This document shows, piece by piece, positions 43,390 to 53,648 of a DNA stretch of 53,775 nt. The first letter of the stretch is position 1. Every line of letters begins with the position of its first letter. The DNA is from Bradyrhizobium uaiense (lineage in GTDB: Bacteria; Pseudomonadota; Alphaproteobacteria; Rhizobiales; Xanthobacteraceae), in the NCBI RefSeq assembly GCF_010811875.1, contig NZ_VKHP01000028.1, positions 1 through 53,775 on the forward strand, given 5' to 3'. The notes below the pieces were generated by a model that ran no database searches, was not told the origin of the DNA, and saw nothing but the letters and a program-made list of their open reading frames with translations. Position numbers and translations under genes: made by a program.

Positions 43390-44769
43390 ATGACCATTGA
43401 AGCGGCGATCGAGGATATCCGACCAGCCACGCCCGCGGTGCCGGTCGATCACCTGCTCACGGCGCCGATCCTGCCGACGCTGCTCAGACTCGCGGTCCCC
43501 AATACTATCGCCATGTTCGGCTCGACGCTGGTCGCAGTGGCCGAGACCTCTTACATCGGCCGGCTCGGCACCGAGCCGCTGGCGGGCATCGCGCTGGTGT
43601 TTCCGTTCGCGATGCTGACGCAGATGATGTCGGCAGGCGCGATGGGCGGCGGCGTTTCGTCGGCGATCAGCCGCGCGATCGGCGCCGGCGACCGCGACCG
43701 CGCCGCGGATCTCGCGCTGCATGCGGCGATCATCGGGGCCTGCGGCGGATTGTTCTTCACCGTGATGATGCTCGGCTTCGGCCGCAACTTCTATGCGCTG
43801 CTCGGCGGCCGCGGCGGCGTGCTCGAGCAATCGATGCACTATTCGCAGGTGCTGTTCTCCGGCGCGATCTCGATCTGGCTGGTCAACACGCTTGCCTCCG
43901 TCGTGCGTGGCACCGGCGACATGCGAATCCCCTCGATGACGCTGATCACCACTTCGATGATCCAGATCGCGGTCGGCGGCGTGTTGGGTCTCGGGCTGTT
44001 CGGCGTGCCGAGCCTTGGCATGCGCGGCGTCGCCGCGGGCCAGCTCACGGCCTTCACGTGTGGTGCGATCTTCCTCGCCTGGTATCTCGCCTCCGGCCGC
44101 AGCCGGTTGAAGCTCGACTTCAAAGCCTTCAGCTTCCAGCGCGCGATGTTTTTGGACATCCTCAAGGTCGGCGCGATCTCCTGCCTGTCGCCGTTGCAGA
44201 GCGTGCTGACCATCCTGATCTTCACCAAGATCCTGGCAGGCTTCGGCACCGAGACGCTGGCCGGGTACGGCATGGGCTCGCGGCTGGAATTCCTGCTGAT
44301 CCCGATCGCGTTCGCGGTCGGCGTCGCCTCGGTGCCGATGGTCGGCATGGCGATCGGCGCCGGACTTGTCACGCGGGCCCGCAAGGTCGCGTGGACGGCC
44401 GGCACGGTCGCCGGACTTGTCGTCGGGCTGGTCGGCCTTGTGGTCGCACTGAAGCCGACGCTGTGGATTGCGCTGTTCACCAGCGATCCCGGCGTCACCG
44501 CGGCCGCCTCGTCCTATTTCGCGCTGGCGGGTCCGGCCTTCGGCTTCTTCGGCGTCGGCGTCTGCCTTTATTTCTCTTCGCAAGGCGCGGCCAAGGTCGG
44601 TGGACCGGTGCTGGCCGGCACCATCCGCCTGCTGCTGGTCGGCATCGGCGGCTGGTGGCTTGCTACCGTGAGCGCCCCGGCCTGGACGCTGTTTGCACTG
44701 GTCGGGGCTGCGATGGTCGCATTCGGCCTCGCCACCATCATATCGATTCGGCTGACCCGCTGGGGATAG
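43390..44769 (+). CDS. MATE family multidrug/Na+ antiporter
   Basis: 459 aa from ATG 43390 (MTIEAAIEDIRPATPAVPVD). About twelve membrane helices; N-half LAVPNTIAMFGSTLVAVAET with YIGRLGTEPLAGIALVFPF, and repeated second half, as in MATE exporters. The long frame upstream of 43390 runs through a repeat and is not part of the gene. Substrate unknown; no regulator next to it. Confidence 0.9.
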   Translation: MTIEAAIEDIRPATPAVPVDHLLTAPILPTLLRLAVPNTIAMFGSTLVAVAETSYIGRLGTEPLAGIALVFPFAMLTQMMSAGAMGGGVSSAISRAIGAGDRDRAADLALHAAIIGACGGLFFTVMMLGFGRNFYALLGGRGGVLEQSMHYSQVLFSGAISIWLVNTLASVVRGTGDMRIPSMTLITTSMIQIAVGGVLGLGLFGVPSLGMRGVAAGQLTAFTCGAIFLAWYLASGRSRLKLDFKAFSFQRAMFLDILKVGAISCLSPLQSVLTILIFTKILAGFGTETLAGYGMGSRLEFLLIPIAFAVGVASVPMVGMAIGAGLVTRARKVAWTAGTVAGLVVGLVGLVVALKPTLWIALFTSDPGVTAAASSYFALAGPAFGFFGVGVCLYFSSQGAAKVGGPVLAGTIRLLLVGIGGWWLATVSAPAWTLFALVGAAMVAFGLATIISIRLTRWG

Positions 44770-44911
44770 CATCGCCACAAGCCCTGCCTGAGTATGACCA
44801 TCGCCGGAATACACAACAAAATTTTCCGGGCCACACGCGCCTGGCCGGACGAATATGACATTGCAGAAATCTTTCGACTTGTTATGCAGGCCGACCTTTT
44901 GGGGAACAGCC

Positions 44912-45355
44912 ATGGTCTGCAAATTCGGATTCGTGATCGCAATCATCGCGACGGCGCTCGCCGCGCCTGCCGCGCATGCGGAGGGCGCGCCTGAGCCTTT
45001 CGGCGTCTGGCAGACCCAGGCGGGCGACGCCCGCGTCAAGATCAGCAAATGCGGTGGCGGCATCTGCGGCGTGGTGGTGAGCCTGCGCGACCCGATCGAT
45101 CCGATGACCGGCAAGCCGCAGGTCGACAACAAGAATTCCAATCCGTCGCTGGCTAACCGGCCGATCATCGGGCTGCCGCTGTTCTCCGGCATGCAGCCGG
45201 TCGCCGCAGGCAAATGGTCGGGACAGATCTACAATGCCGACGACGGCGGCACCTATGCGAGCAGCATCTCGGTGACCGGCGAGAGCACGCTGCGCGTCGA
45301 AGGCTGCGTCGGCGCCCTGTGCGGCGGCGAAACCTGGACGCGCGTCGGAAGGTAA
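44912..45355 (+). CDS. DUF2147 secreted protein
   Basis: 147 aa from ATG 44912 (MVCKFGFVIAIIATALAAPA), with GGGGA 8 bases upstream. Signal peptide to about residue 24. The mature part has the DUF2147 plan: FGVWQTQAGDARVKISKCGG, GGICGVVVSLRDPIDP, GLPLFSGM, GKWSGQIYNADDGGTY, with several Cys. Periplasmic; function not established. Confidence 0.85.
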   Translation: MVCKFGFVIAIIATALAAPAAHAEGAPEPFGVWQTQAGDARVKISKCGGGICGVVVSLRDPIDPMTGKPQVDNKNSNPSLANRPIIGLPLFSGMQPVAAGKWSGQIYNADDGGTYASSISVTGESTLRVEGCVGALCGGETWTRVGR

Positions 45356-45390
45356 GCCGCAGGGGGACTGCGTGCTCCCTCGCCCCGAAT

Positions 45391-46539
45391 CTACGCCGCG
45401 CGCGTCTTCAGCACGGTGGCGGCCGAGGCGTAACCGCCGCGGGCGCCGTCGATGAAATGGACGTGGTCGGCGCGCATCACCGACGGGGTGAAGCAGGTCA
45501 TCATCGCAGCGTCCTGTTCATGCAGGCCGTAGCGCACGACGCCTTGCGCGGCTGCCGCAACCAGGCGCTGCTCGAGCTCGGCGGCGAGCTTCGGCGTGCA
45601 GTCCAGGATCATGCGCAGGCCGTCGTCGAACTTGCGGAAGTCGGAGTTCTCGACCAGCTGCCGCACATAATTTTTCGGCACGAACTTGCCGACCGGGATA
45701 TTGAACCGCATCAACGTGTAGGCCCATAACGTGAACGCGAGCACCGTGGCACGGCGCAGCGCGAGCGAGCGGCCGCGTCGCGCCCGCGCCTCGTACTCCA
45801 TCCCCTGCGGCGGCCAGCGCAGCGGCGGGCCGTCTGCAGGCACCGGCCGTCCGGCATCGGGGCTTTTCTCGATGCGGACGACAATGTCCTCGATCACCTT
45901 GCGGAAGGAAGCGGGATCGGCGTCCTTTGCCGGCAGCACCAGCACCGAGAGGATGACGCCGCGCGCGGACGGCATCACCTCGAAGCGGCAGGACAGGCCG
46001 GACAGATCGGGCTGGGTGCCCGGCGGCGCCGGATCGACCGCGAATTCGCCGCGCTTCATCGCGGCATCGGCGTAAGCGAGACCACCACCGGAGAACATCG
46101 CGTAAGAGAGATTGGCCGACGGCCCGAAGCGCGCGACGCGAACGTCGGCGCCCGCCGCGCGGATCGCCGACACCGGCATCAAGGCTACGCGCAGCACGAG
46201 ATCGAGATCGTCGCGCACCCAGCGCGCGGTCGCAGCCAGCGCCTCGCGCGCTTTGTCGAGATCGGCTGGGGAGACGGCGAAGCTCGCGCCATCGCCGCCG
46301 AACACGAAGGGGAATTCGCGGCCATCCAGCGCATTGGTGACCGAGGCGACCACCGCGGCGCCGGCCATGTTGACCGCCTTGTAGCGCTGCGCCGCAATCG
46401 CCTTGGTCGATTCCACGATATCGGCGACGCCGACGGTCCAGTCATCGGGCAACGGCGCATACAGCGCGGGATCCATCAGCCGCGCGAAGCCGCGAAACAC
46501 CGGAATGCTGCCGTAGAAGATCTCGCTGCCGCCAGCCAT
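45391..46539 (-). CDS. DUF3095 protein, nucleotide-cyclase-like
   Basis: 382 aa. The N-terminal half holds VGVADIVESTKAIAAQRYKA and later FVFGGDGASFAV, which resemble the two metal-binding Asp regions of class III adenylyl/guanylyl cyclases. The C-terminal half is the DUF3095-specific part (LRFNIPVGK-like region, RADHVHFIDGARGGYASAA). No membrane segments. Activity has not been shown for the family as far as I know, so cyclase function is inference. Confidence 0.8.
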   Translation of the reverse strand: MAGGSEIFYGSIPVFRGFARLMDPALYAPLPDDWTVGVADIVESTKAIAAQRYKAVNMAGAAVVASVTNALDGREFPFVFGGDGASFAVSPADLDKAREALAATARWVRDDLDLVLRVALMPVSAIRAAGADVRVARFGPSANLSYAMFSGGGLAYADAAMKRGEFAVDPAPPGTQPDLSGLSCRFEVMPSARGVILSVLVLPAKDADPASFRKVIEDIVVRIEKSPDAGRPVPADGPPLRWPPQGMEYEARARRGRSLALRRATVLAFTLWAYTLMRFNIPVGKFVPKNYVRQLVENSDFRKFDDGLRMILDCTPKLAAELEQRLVAAAAQGVVRYGLHEQDAAMMTCFTPSVMRADHVHFIDGARGGYASAATVLKTRAA

Positions 46540-46633
46540 CGCAACGCCGCCGTTTCCGCCCTGCTGTGAAACTCTCTAGCAGATACGGTGCGGATTTGGA
46601 CCGGGTTTTCCCCGGAGCCTGTGGCGTCTGTTC

Positions 46634-46780
46634 ACCGTCACCCTGAGGAGCGCGCCTTGGCGCGCGTCTCGAAGGGTCGACGGCCCGACTTTCGCCAGGA
46701 TCGGATGGTGCGTCGCAGGGACATCCGTGGCCGATTCATCCTTCGAGGCTCGCTTCGCTCGCACCTCAGGATGACGGGGC
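46634..46780. repeat. Bradyrhizobium-type intergenic repeat, copy B
   Basis: CCGTCACCCTGAGGAGCG... GTCTCGAAGGGTCGA... CATCCTTCGAGGCTCGC... CCTCAGGATGACGG. Shares its blocks with copies at 27519 and 48138. Confidence 0.8.
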
Positions 46781-46803
46781 ATAGAGGGCGCACTTCGATC
46801 ACC

Positions 46804-48009
46804 TCACGCCGCCTCGCCTGCCCTCCTCCACGGCGGAAACGGATCGTGCAACTCGGTCCAGGCTTGCGGGTCCATGCCCGGCCTGCCCGCGATCAGGCAG
46901 GCATCGAGACGACGGCGAATGTCGTCCTCGTTCATCCCGGAGCCGATGAAGACCAGCTCCTGCCGGCGGTCGCCATAGAGATCGTTCCAGCTCCGCTGCA
47001 TCATCAGCCGCCAGTCGGGATGATCCGGCCAGCGCTCGCGCGGGATTGCCGCCCACCAGGAGCCGAGGCCTTCGGTGCGGACGATCGCGCCGGCCTGGCT
47101 CAGCTCACCGCACCAATCCGGCCGCGTCGCGATCCAGAAATGGCCCTTGGCGCGGATCACGCCGGCCCAGCTCTCGCGCAGGAAGGCATGGAAGCGCACC
47201 GGGTCGAACGGACGCCGTGCGCGATAGACGAAGCTCTTGATGCCGTACTCCTCGGTCTCCGGCACATGTTCGGCAAAACCGTAGAGCTCCTTGTGCCACA
47301 GCGGATGCTGCTGCGCCCGTTCATAGGCGAAGCGGCCGGTGTCGAGCACGCGGTCGAACGGGACTTGTGCAAAGCTCGCCTCGACGAGGTCGGCATCGGG
47401 ATTGAGCGCGCGTACGATGGTGCGGGCAGCTTCGCGTTGCGCGGGCGTCGCGGCATCGACCTTGTTCAGCACGACGACATCGGCGAACTCGATCTGCTCG
47501 ACCAGGAGATCGACCAGCGTGCGCTTGTCGCCGTCGAGCGCCTCGCCGCGCTGGCTGAGGAAATCGGTCGATGCGTAATCCTTCAGCAGATTGGCGGCAT
47601 CGACCACCGTGACCATGGTGTCGAGGCGCGCGACATCGGAAAGGCTCTCGCCATCTTCATCGCGAAACTCGAAGGTCGCGGCGACCGGCAGCGGCTCGGA
47701 GATCCCGGTCGATTCGATCAGCAGATAGTCGAAGCGGCCGCTTTCGGCGAGCGCGCGCACCTCCTTCAGGAGATCGTCGCGCAGGGTGCAGCAGATGCAG
47801 CCATTGCTCATCTCGACCAGTTTTTCGTCAGTCCGGGACAGGTTCGCACCGCCATCGCGAACGAGGTCGGCGTCGATGTTCACCTCGCTCATGTCGTTCA
47901 CAATCACCGCAACCTTCAGGCCGTGGCGGTTGTTCAGGACGTGGTTCAGCAAAGTGGTCTTTCCAGCCCCAAGGAAGCCGGACAAGATGGTGACGGGGAG
48001 TTTTTGCAT
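46804..48009 (-). CDS. CobW/COG0523 GTPase, probable zinc metallochaperone
   Basis: 401 aa from ATG 48009 ([20 protein letters not shown]); an ATG three codons earlier is possible. GTPase site [10 protein letters not shown], the metal-binding CICC in [25 protein letters not shown], and NKVD. C-terminal CobW domain with [14 protein letters not shown] end. Family members load zinc into client proteins at low zinc. A perfect 28-bp Zur-type palindrome 54 bases upstream supports the zinc role and repression when zinc is plentiful. Confidence 0.9.
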   Translation of the reverse strand: MQKLPVTILSGFLGAGKTTLLNHVLNNRHGLKVAVIVNDMSEVNIDADLVRDGGANLSRTDEKLVEMSNGCICCTLRDDLLKEVRALAESGRFDYLLIESTGISEPLPVAATFEFRDEDGESLSDVARLDTMVTVVDAANLLKDYASTDFLSQRGEALDGDKRTLVDLLVEQIEFADVVVLNKVDAATPAQREAARTIVRALNPDADLVEASFAQVPFDRVLDTGRFAYERAQQHPLWHKELYGFAEHVPETEEYGIKSFVYRARRPFDPVRFHAFLRESWAGVIRAKGHFWIATRPDWCGELSQAGAIVRTEGLGSWWAAIPRERWPDHPDWRLMMQRSWNDLYGDRRQELVFIGSGMNEDDIRRRLDACLIAGRPGMDPQAWTELHDPFPPWRRAGEAA

Positions 48010-48063
48010 CGAGATCAAACAGTTGCTGGAGGGATAGGCGGCGGCGGGACATGCGGCTTTCGC

Positions 48064-48091
48064 TTGATGTTATGTTATAACATAACATCAA
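48064..48091. promoter_or_regulatory. perfect 28-bp palindrome, Zur-type operator
   Basis: TTGATGTTATGTTA and its exact reverse complement, no spacer. It matches the alphaproteobacterial Zur motif (ATGTTATANTATAACAT-like). Lies 55 bases before the CobW gene start. Confidence 0.85.
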
Positions 48092-48137
48092 TTACCCGCG
48101 GCATGTCAAGCTCGTCGGTGAACCGACGGCTGCCCGT

Positions 48138-48253
48138 CCCGTCATGCTGAGGAGGCCGCGCAGCGGCCGTCTCGAAGCACGACGGGCCCCGCTGCAACAG
48201 CTCGACCGTGCATCCTTCGAGGCTCGCAAGAGCTCGCGCCTCAGGATGACGGG
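48138..48253. repeat. Bradyrhizobium-type intergenic repeat, copy C
   Basis: CCGTCATGCTGAGGAGGC... GTCTCGAAGCACGACGG... CATCCTTCGAGGCTCGC... CCTCAGGATGACGGG, matching copies at 27519 and 46634. Lies between htpG and the Zur site. Confidence 0.8.
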
Positions 48254-48274
48254 CTACAGATCTGGGAATCTCGC

Positions 48275-50140
48275 CTACTTCCCCAGTCCGCGCAGCACGA
48301 GCTGGTTCAAGCGGCTCGCGAATGCGGCGGGGTCGTCGGGCATCTCGCCATCGAGGATCTGCGCCTGCTCGAACAGCAGCAGCGAGAGGTCCTTGCCCTG
48401 CGCGGTGTCGGTCGCGAGTGCGGCGACCAGCGGGTGGCGCAGGTTGATCTCGAGGATCGGCTTGGTGATCTCGCCGCGGTTCTGCTGGGCGAGCAGCCGC
48501 TCCAGCGCGCGGTCGCGCGCGTCGCCGCCGGCAACGAGGCAGGACGCACTCGACGTCAGCCGCTGCGAGGCGCGGACATCGGAGACGCGCTCGCCGAGCG
48601 CATCCTTGATCACGGCGATCGTGGTCGCGGCATCGGCCTCGGGCTTGTCCGCCTTGTCCTCGGCCTTGTCGTCGACGAGCGGGATCAGGCCGAAATCGAC
48701 GTCACCCTGGCTCAGCGACTTCAGCGGCTTGCCGCCGAAATCAATTGGCGCCGAGGTCCAGAACGCATCGACGGGATCGGTCAAGAGCAGCACCTCGATG
48801 CCGCGGGCGCGCGCCGATTCCAGCTTGGGGTTCGACTTCAGCCGCTCGACGCTGTCACCGGCCAGATAATAGATCTCAGTCTGGTTCGGCTTGAAGTCGT
48901 CGACATATTGCTTCAGCGAGCGGTTCTCGCCCGACGTCGTGGTGAAACGCGCCAGCGCCAAGAGCTTCTCGCGGCGCTCGAAGTCTTCCCACAGGCCCTC
49001 CTTGATGACCGGGCCGAACGCGTCCCAGATCTTTGCAAAGGTCTCCGGCTCCTTCTCCCCGAGCGTTTCCAACTCGCTGACGACGCGGCTGGTGACGGCC
49101 TTGCGGATCTGGGCGAGTTGCGGATTGTTCTGCAGCATCTCGCGCGAGATGTTGAGCGGCAGGTCCTCGCTGTCGATCGCGCCGCGGATGAAGCGCAAGT
49201 AAGCCGGCAACAGCTCGGCGTCGTCCGCGATGAAGACGCGGCGGACGTAGAGCTTGACCTTGCCCTTGCGCTCGACCTGAAATAGGTCGAACGGCTTCTG
49301 CGACGGCGCGAACAGCAGCACGGCGTAGGACTGCCGGCCCTCGGCGCGGTAATGCAGCGTCATCGCCGGCTCGTCGAACGCGCCCGCAATCTGCTTGTAA
49401 GCCTGCGCATAGTCTTCCGGCTTGAGCTCGGATTTCGAGCGCTGCCACAGCGCGCTGGCCGAATTGATCTGGCGCGGCTCGCCTTCCTCCGGCACCAACA
49501 GAATCGGAAACTGGATGTTGTCGGAATATTCCCGGACGATGCGCTCGATCTCGTAGATCTCGAGATATTTGGCGGCGTCCTTTTTCAGATGCAGCACGAT
49601 CTCGGTGCCGCGCGCCACGCGCTGTGCGGCTTCCTCGCTGGCGGGGGCGATCTCGAAGCCGCTGCCGCCTTCCGACGACCACACCCAGACTTCATCGCTG
49701 CCGGCGCGACGGCTGGTGACGACGATCTTCTCGGCGACCATGAACGCGGCATAGAAGCCGACGCCGAACTGGCCGATCAGATTGGCGCCGTCCTTGGCTT
49801 CGGTCAGCTTCGACAGGAACGATTTGGTGCCGGAGCGCGCGATGGTGCCGAGATTGTCGATCAGCTCCTGCCGCTCCATGCCGATGCCGGTGTCGACCAC
49901 GGCAAGCGTGTTGGCCGTCTTGTTCGGCACGATCCTGATTTCCGGCGGCGTGCCGTCGGTGATCAGGCCGGGATTGGCGATCGCCTCGTAGCGCAGCTTG
50001 TCGCAGGCATCCGACGCGTTCGAGATCAGCTCGCGCAGGAAGATATCGGTCTCGGAATAGACCGAATGCACCATCAGGTGCAGCAATTCGGCAACCTCGG
50101 CCTGGAACGGCTGGGATTCGGCGGCGGCAGTTGTGGTCAT
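48275..50140 (-). CDS. htpG: chaperone HtpG (Hsp90)
   Basis: 621 aa from ATG 50140 ([20 protein letters not shown]), standard HtpG length; a longer frame upstream is not used. Hsp90 ATPase folds clients with DnaK. Motifs: [54 protein letters not shown], and the middle-domain [22 protein letters not shown] block, here [20 protein letters not shown]. Confidence 0.96.
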   Translation of the reverse strand: MTTTAAAESQPFQAEVAELLHLMVHSVYSETDIFLRELISNASDACDKLRYEAIANPGLITDGTPPEIRIVPNKTANTLAVVDTGIGMERQELIDNLGTIARSGTKSFLSKLTEAKDGANLIGQFGVGFYAAFMVAEKIVVTSRRAGSDEVWVWSSEGGSGFEIAPASEEAAQRVARGTEIVLHLKKDAAKYLEIYEIERIVREYSDNIQFPILLVPEEGEPRQINSASALWQRSKSELKPEDYAQAYKQIAGAFDEPAMTLHYRAEGRQSYAVLLFAPSQKPFDLFQVERKGKVKLYVRRVFIADDAELLPAYLRFIRGAIDSEDLPLNISREMLQNNPQLAQIRKAVTSRVVSELETLGEKEPETFAKIWDAFGPVIKEGLWEDFERREKLLALARFTTTSGENRSLKQYVDDFKPNQTEIYYLAGDSVERLKSNPKLESARARGIEVLLLTDPVDAFWTSAPIDFGGKPLKSLSQGDVDFGLIPLVDDKAEDKADKPEADAATTIAVIKDALGERVSDVRASQRLTSSASCLVAGGDARDRALERLLAQQNRGEITKPILEINLRHPLVAALATDTAQGKDLSLLLFEQAQILDGEMPDDPAAFASRLNQLVLRGLGK

Positions 50141-50225
50141 GCGGAAACTCGGACAAACCTTAAGTGGCGGGAAAGCCCTGATATAGCGCGAACGCGCCGC
50201 GTGGCAAGGCGAGCGGGGGGAACCA

Positions 50226-51032
50226 TCAGTCCGAAATCGCTGCGATATAGCGCTCGACTGAACGGTCGAACGCCGCCTTGGCATCGGTGGCGATGTTCTT
50301 GCCCCACCACGCGCCGTAGATCCGATCATACGCCAGCGGCGCGACCGCGCGCGCGACGCGGCGGACCGCTGCAGCGTTGAGCGGAATATAGTTCGGATAG
50401 GAGTACATGAAGCTGACCGATCGGCGATCCATCGCCACCATCGCGATGTCCCCGGTCAAGAGCGCACCGCGCCCGTCGGCGCCCTTGCGCCAATGCAGCA
50501 TGGTGGCGCCGGCGAAATGTCCGCCGCCGCGCACCAGCAGGATGTCGTCGGAAATGCGGTGGCTGTCACCCTGCCACGGCACGATCGATGGAGTGGGCCG
50601 CGTCACCCATTGCGCGTCGTCGCCGTGCAGATAGACCGGCGCGTCGTCGAACGCCGCGCTCCAGTCGGCGACCGCGCCATAGTAATGCGGATGCGAGATC
50701 GCGATCGCCTTCAGCCCGCCGAGCGATCTGACATGCGCGATCGCCTCCACCGTTGCGAGCGGCACGCAGTCCCACATCACGCAACCCCCACGATCCGGCA
50801 CCAGCAGCGCGCGTTGCCCGATCGCGAATGGCGGCTCGAGCGCGATCCCGACCAGGCCGAGATCGTCGCGCCAGACCAGTTGGTGACGTTGCGCGAGCTC
50901 CTCGCGCGTCAGCCAAGCCTGCCCCTTCCAGTTCACATATTGTCGCTCGTCCTCGCAGATCGGGCAAGCCGGCGGCGGCGCCGCAGTTTCAGGAAATTGC
51001 GCGCCGCATTGTTCGCAGGTCCAGAGAGGCAT
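50226..51032 (-). CDS. MBL-fold hydrolase with N-terminal rubredoxin-like zinc knuckle
   Basis: 268 aa. The N-terminus has CEQCG and CPIC (residues about 5-28), a four-Cys metal knuckle, then a metallo-beta-lactamase fold with [25 protein letters not shown] and LLTGDI. The usual HxHxDH motif reads HPHYYG, so the Asp-His of the second metal site is missing; this may be a one-metal or non-classical member. Tail-to-head with htpG; 40 bases before the AraC gene end. Confidence 0.8.
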   Translation of the reverse strand: MPLWTCEQCGAQFPETAAPPPACPICEDERQYVNWKGQAWLTREELAQRHQLVWRDDLGLVGIALEPPFAIGQRALLVPDRGGCVMWDCVPLATVEAIAHVRSLGGLKAIAISHPHYYGAVADWSAAFDDAPVYLHGDDAQWVTRPTPSIVPWQGDSHRISDDILLVRGGGHFAGATMLHWRKGADGRGALLTGDIAMVAMDRRSVSFMYSYPNYIPLNAAAVRRVARAVAPLAYDRIYGAWWGKNIATDAKAAFDRSVERYIAAISD

Positions 51033-51092
51033 GGAGACACACGTGCTTAAGATGGAGCCAGACCCCTGCTCTACGTCACCAGCGGGACGCGT

Positions 51093-52073
51093 TCAATGCC
51101 GGCGCCCAAGTTCCATCTGCATCTCCGCCGGCGCGATACCGAACTTCCGGCGGAACGAGCGGTGAAAATAGGACAGGTCGTTGAAGCCGACCGTATAGGC
51201 GATGTCGCTGACCTTGCGGCCGCTGCCCTGCTCGTGCAGCAGCAGCCGGCGCGCCAACAGCAGGCGCTGCTCCAGCACGAATTCCGAGAACGTGGTGCCT
51301 TCGGACGCGAACAGGCGCTGCGCCTGCCGCGTACTCAGCGCGTTTGCTTTTGCGATGGCCTCGATCGTCAGCTTGCCGTTGTCGAGATTCTTCAGGACAT
51401 CGGCCTTCATCAGCTCCAGCCGCGCCGTCGCGATGCCATCCCGTGCAACCAATTCCTTCGTCTCGGCACTGCTGCCGAGCACGAGACCGACCAGATCGGC
51501 GAGGTGATGCGCCGCCGCCTGCTGGCCCGGCAGGTCCAGGTCGCTGGCGAGATCGGTGCAGAGCGCCGAATAGCGCTCGATCATCGCACTCAAGGCAATG
51601 TCGCGGCCGAGCGCGCGCGCCAGTTGCGTCTCCGCTGATGGTGCGACCTGAAGCAGGAGGCGTCGCGGAAACCGCGTGGTCGTAAAGCTGCCGGACTGGG
51701 TGAGGTCGGCAGTGCCGACGATGTTCATCTCGGTGAGACACATCTGGCCGCACGTAATCTCGATCGCCTTGCTGCCTTGCGTGACCTGCACCGTGCCGCG
51801 GGTCGCAAAGATCAGCACCAGGTCGTCGCAGCCGTCGTTCAGAAGGGGTCGGGTACGGGCGAAGCGGGCCGAGCCGCCGCGCGGCGTCGCGATCGCGACC
51901 GTGTGCAGCAGCGTGAATTCGTTGTGGCAATCGATGCTGACGTCGTCGGTCGGTCCGACGTCGAGCCGGCAGAAGCCGCGGCAAATGCCTTCGCGCCACG
52001 CCTCATAGGCCGGCCCTTTCGCCAGCCCGCGATGGAAGATCGAGAAACGGTTGGGCACCTGTGTCTCGGACAT
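51093..52073 (-). CDS. AraC family transcription regulator
   Basis: 326 aa from ATG 52073 (MSETQVPNRFSIFHRGLAKG). N-terminal AraC-binding-like domain and a C-terminal double helix-turn-helix (AIAKANALSTRQAQRLFASE and VSDIAYTVGFNDLSYFHRSF followed by RRKFGIAPAEMQ). Ligand and target unknown. The ECF sigma-like gene starts divergently 186 bases away and is a possible target. Confidence 0.88.
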   Translation of the reverse strand: MSETQVPNRFSIFHRGLAKGPAYEAWREGICRGFCRLDVGPTDDVSIDCHNEFTLLHTVAIATPRGGSARFARTRPLLNDGCDDLVLIFATRGTVQVTQGSKAIEITCGQMCLTEMNIVGTADLTQSGSFTTTRFPRRLLLQVAPSAETQLARALGRDIALSAMIERYSALCTDLASDLDLPGQQAAAHHLADLVGLVLGSSAETKELVARDGIATARLELMKADVLKNLDNGKLTIEAIAKANALSTRQAQRLFASEGTTFSEFVLEQRLLLARRLLLHEQGSGRKVSDIAYTVGFNDLSYFHRSFRRKFGIAPAEMQMELGRRH

Positions 52074-52258
52074 GATCCGCTCCGAACGCCCGATCGACCA
52101 CAACGCTGGCACGATCGATCACTTGTCGCCCGATATGCGCATGTGTCGTGCGCGTGTCGTTCCTGTCCCTACGCTTGGCGCGACGGTCCACGACCCCGGT
52201 GGGGAGCCTGATACCACTCCGCCGATTGCTGGTAAAGCTATTCACGAGATGCAACCCT

Positions 52259-52831
52259 ATGATGCGAAGCGCGAAAGCCGGGAATAAAACGGCGCAGCAG
52301 TTTCGTGACGCGGCCCTGCCGTGGCTCGACGATGCCTATGCACTCGCCCAAATCCTGATGCGAACCGAGGTGGACGCCGAACGGGCCGTGCAGGACTGCT
52401 ATCTGCGTGCGCTGCGGCAATTCGACGGCGTTCGCGGTCCGGCCGTCAGGCCTTGGCTGCTCGCGATTCTCAGAGCCGTCTGCCAGGAAAGACGTGGCGA
52501 GATGCTCGGCCGCCGCGCTACACCGACGAACAACAACGCAGCGTCGGAGCATCGCGACGTCCCGACAATTCGGCAACTCATTGGCGAGCTACCCGCGCCG
52601 CTCGGCGAGGTCATCGCCCTGCGCGACGTGATCGACCTCTCCTACAAGGAGATCGCCGAGGTCACCGGCGTTCCCGTCACCACCGTGATGTCACGCATCG
52701 CACAGGCCCGCGCCCTGCTGCTCGCGGCACGGCGAGCAGCCAAACCGCTCCAAGAGCCACTAGCGGCGCGACCCGCGGGCCGCACGATCACGGCTGGGCG
52801 AACGCCTGCTGCACCGCCTTGGGATCGGTGA
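52259..52831 (+). CDS. ECF-type sigma factor (sigma-70 family)
   Basis: 190 aa from ATG 52259 (MMRSAKAGNKTAQQF). Region 2-like part: WLDDAYALAQILMRTEVDAE with AVQDCYLRALRQF. Region 4: LGEVIALRDVIDLSYKEIAE with VTGVPVTTVMSRIAQAR, the helix-turn-helix that reads the -35 element. No anti-sigma gene is next to it. Its last 44 bases overlap the 3' end of the asparaginase gene on the other strand. Possibly controlled by the divergent AraC protein. Confidence 0.82.
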   Translation: MMRSAKAGNKTAQQFRDAALPWLDDAYALAQILMRTEVDAERAVQDCYLRALRQFDGVRGPAVRPWLLAILRAVCQERRGEMLGRRATPTNNNAASEHRDVPTIRQLIGELPAPLGEVIALRDVIDLSYKEIAEVTGVPVTTVMSRIAQARALLLAARRAAKPLQEPLAARPAGRTITAGRTPAAPPWDR

Positions 52832-53648
52832 TGCCGTTGGCGATCAGGAGCTCGAGCAAGACGCGGGCCTTCTGCGGATTGAGATCGAGCGAGACCGCAA
52901 AGCCGAGCTTGTCGTCCTCGACCTCGACGTTGCGGTTCACATAACCCGAGCCGACGCGGGTCGAGCGCACCACCACGACGCCCTGTTTCGCCGCCGCCGC
53001 CAGCGCATCGATCGCGCCCTTAGATGAATTGCCGTCGCCGACGCCGGCCAGCACGATGCCTTTGGCGCCGCGCTTGACCGCATCCTCGACCTCCGCGGCG
53101 TCCATGTTGGCGTGCGAATAGATGATGTCGACCCGCGGCAAGGGCGGAGCGTCCGGCAGCTTCAGCGCGGCGGCTTTCACCGGTGCCGCCGGGTGCAGGA
53201 AGCGCAGCGAACCGGTGTCGACGTAACCGATCGGCCCGGCATCGGGCGAGCGGAACGTCTGGACGCTGGTGGTATTGGTCTTCTGAACCCAGCGCGCCGC
53301 ATGGATGGTGTCGTTGAGCACCACAAGCACACCGCGGCCGCGGGATTCCGGCGCCGAGGCGACCCGCATCGCATCGTAAAGATTGGCGGGACCATCGGCG
53401 CCGATCGCGGTCGAGGGCCGCATCGATCCGACCAGCACGACCGGCATGTCGGTGTCGAGCACGTTTTGCAAGAAGAACGCCGTCTCCTCCATCGTGTCGG
53501 TGCCGTGCGTGATGACGACGCCGTCGACCTCCTTGTTGTCGATAGCCGTGCGGATGCGCTTGACGAGGTCGAACCAGACGTTGTCGTTCATGTCCTGCGA
53601 GCCGATCGACGAAATCTGATCGGCCGAGATCTGGGCTAGCTTGTCGAT
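52788..53648 (-). pseudogene. ansB: L-asparaginase (type II-like), N-terminus missing
   Basis: About 286 residues from IDKLAQISADQISSIGSQDM to LELLIANGITDPKAVQQAF. Asparaginase hydrolyses asparagine to aspartate and ammonia. The second active-site block THGTDTMEETAFFL and SMRPSTAIGADGPANLYDA are intact. The first catalytic Thr motif (TGGTI) and about the first 80-90 residues are absent: upstream the frame turns into an OpgC-like sequence at about 53649. The result cannot be an active enzyme as read. A chimeric contig end is the likely cause. Confidence 0.85.

Noticed and set aside
43153..45213. Long minus-strand open frame opposite the MATE gene
   Set aside because: Low-complexity Arg/Asp/His composition typical of an antisense frame; the + strand frame is clearly MATE.
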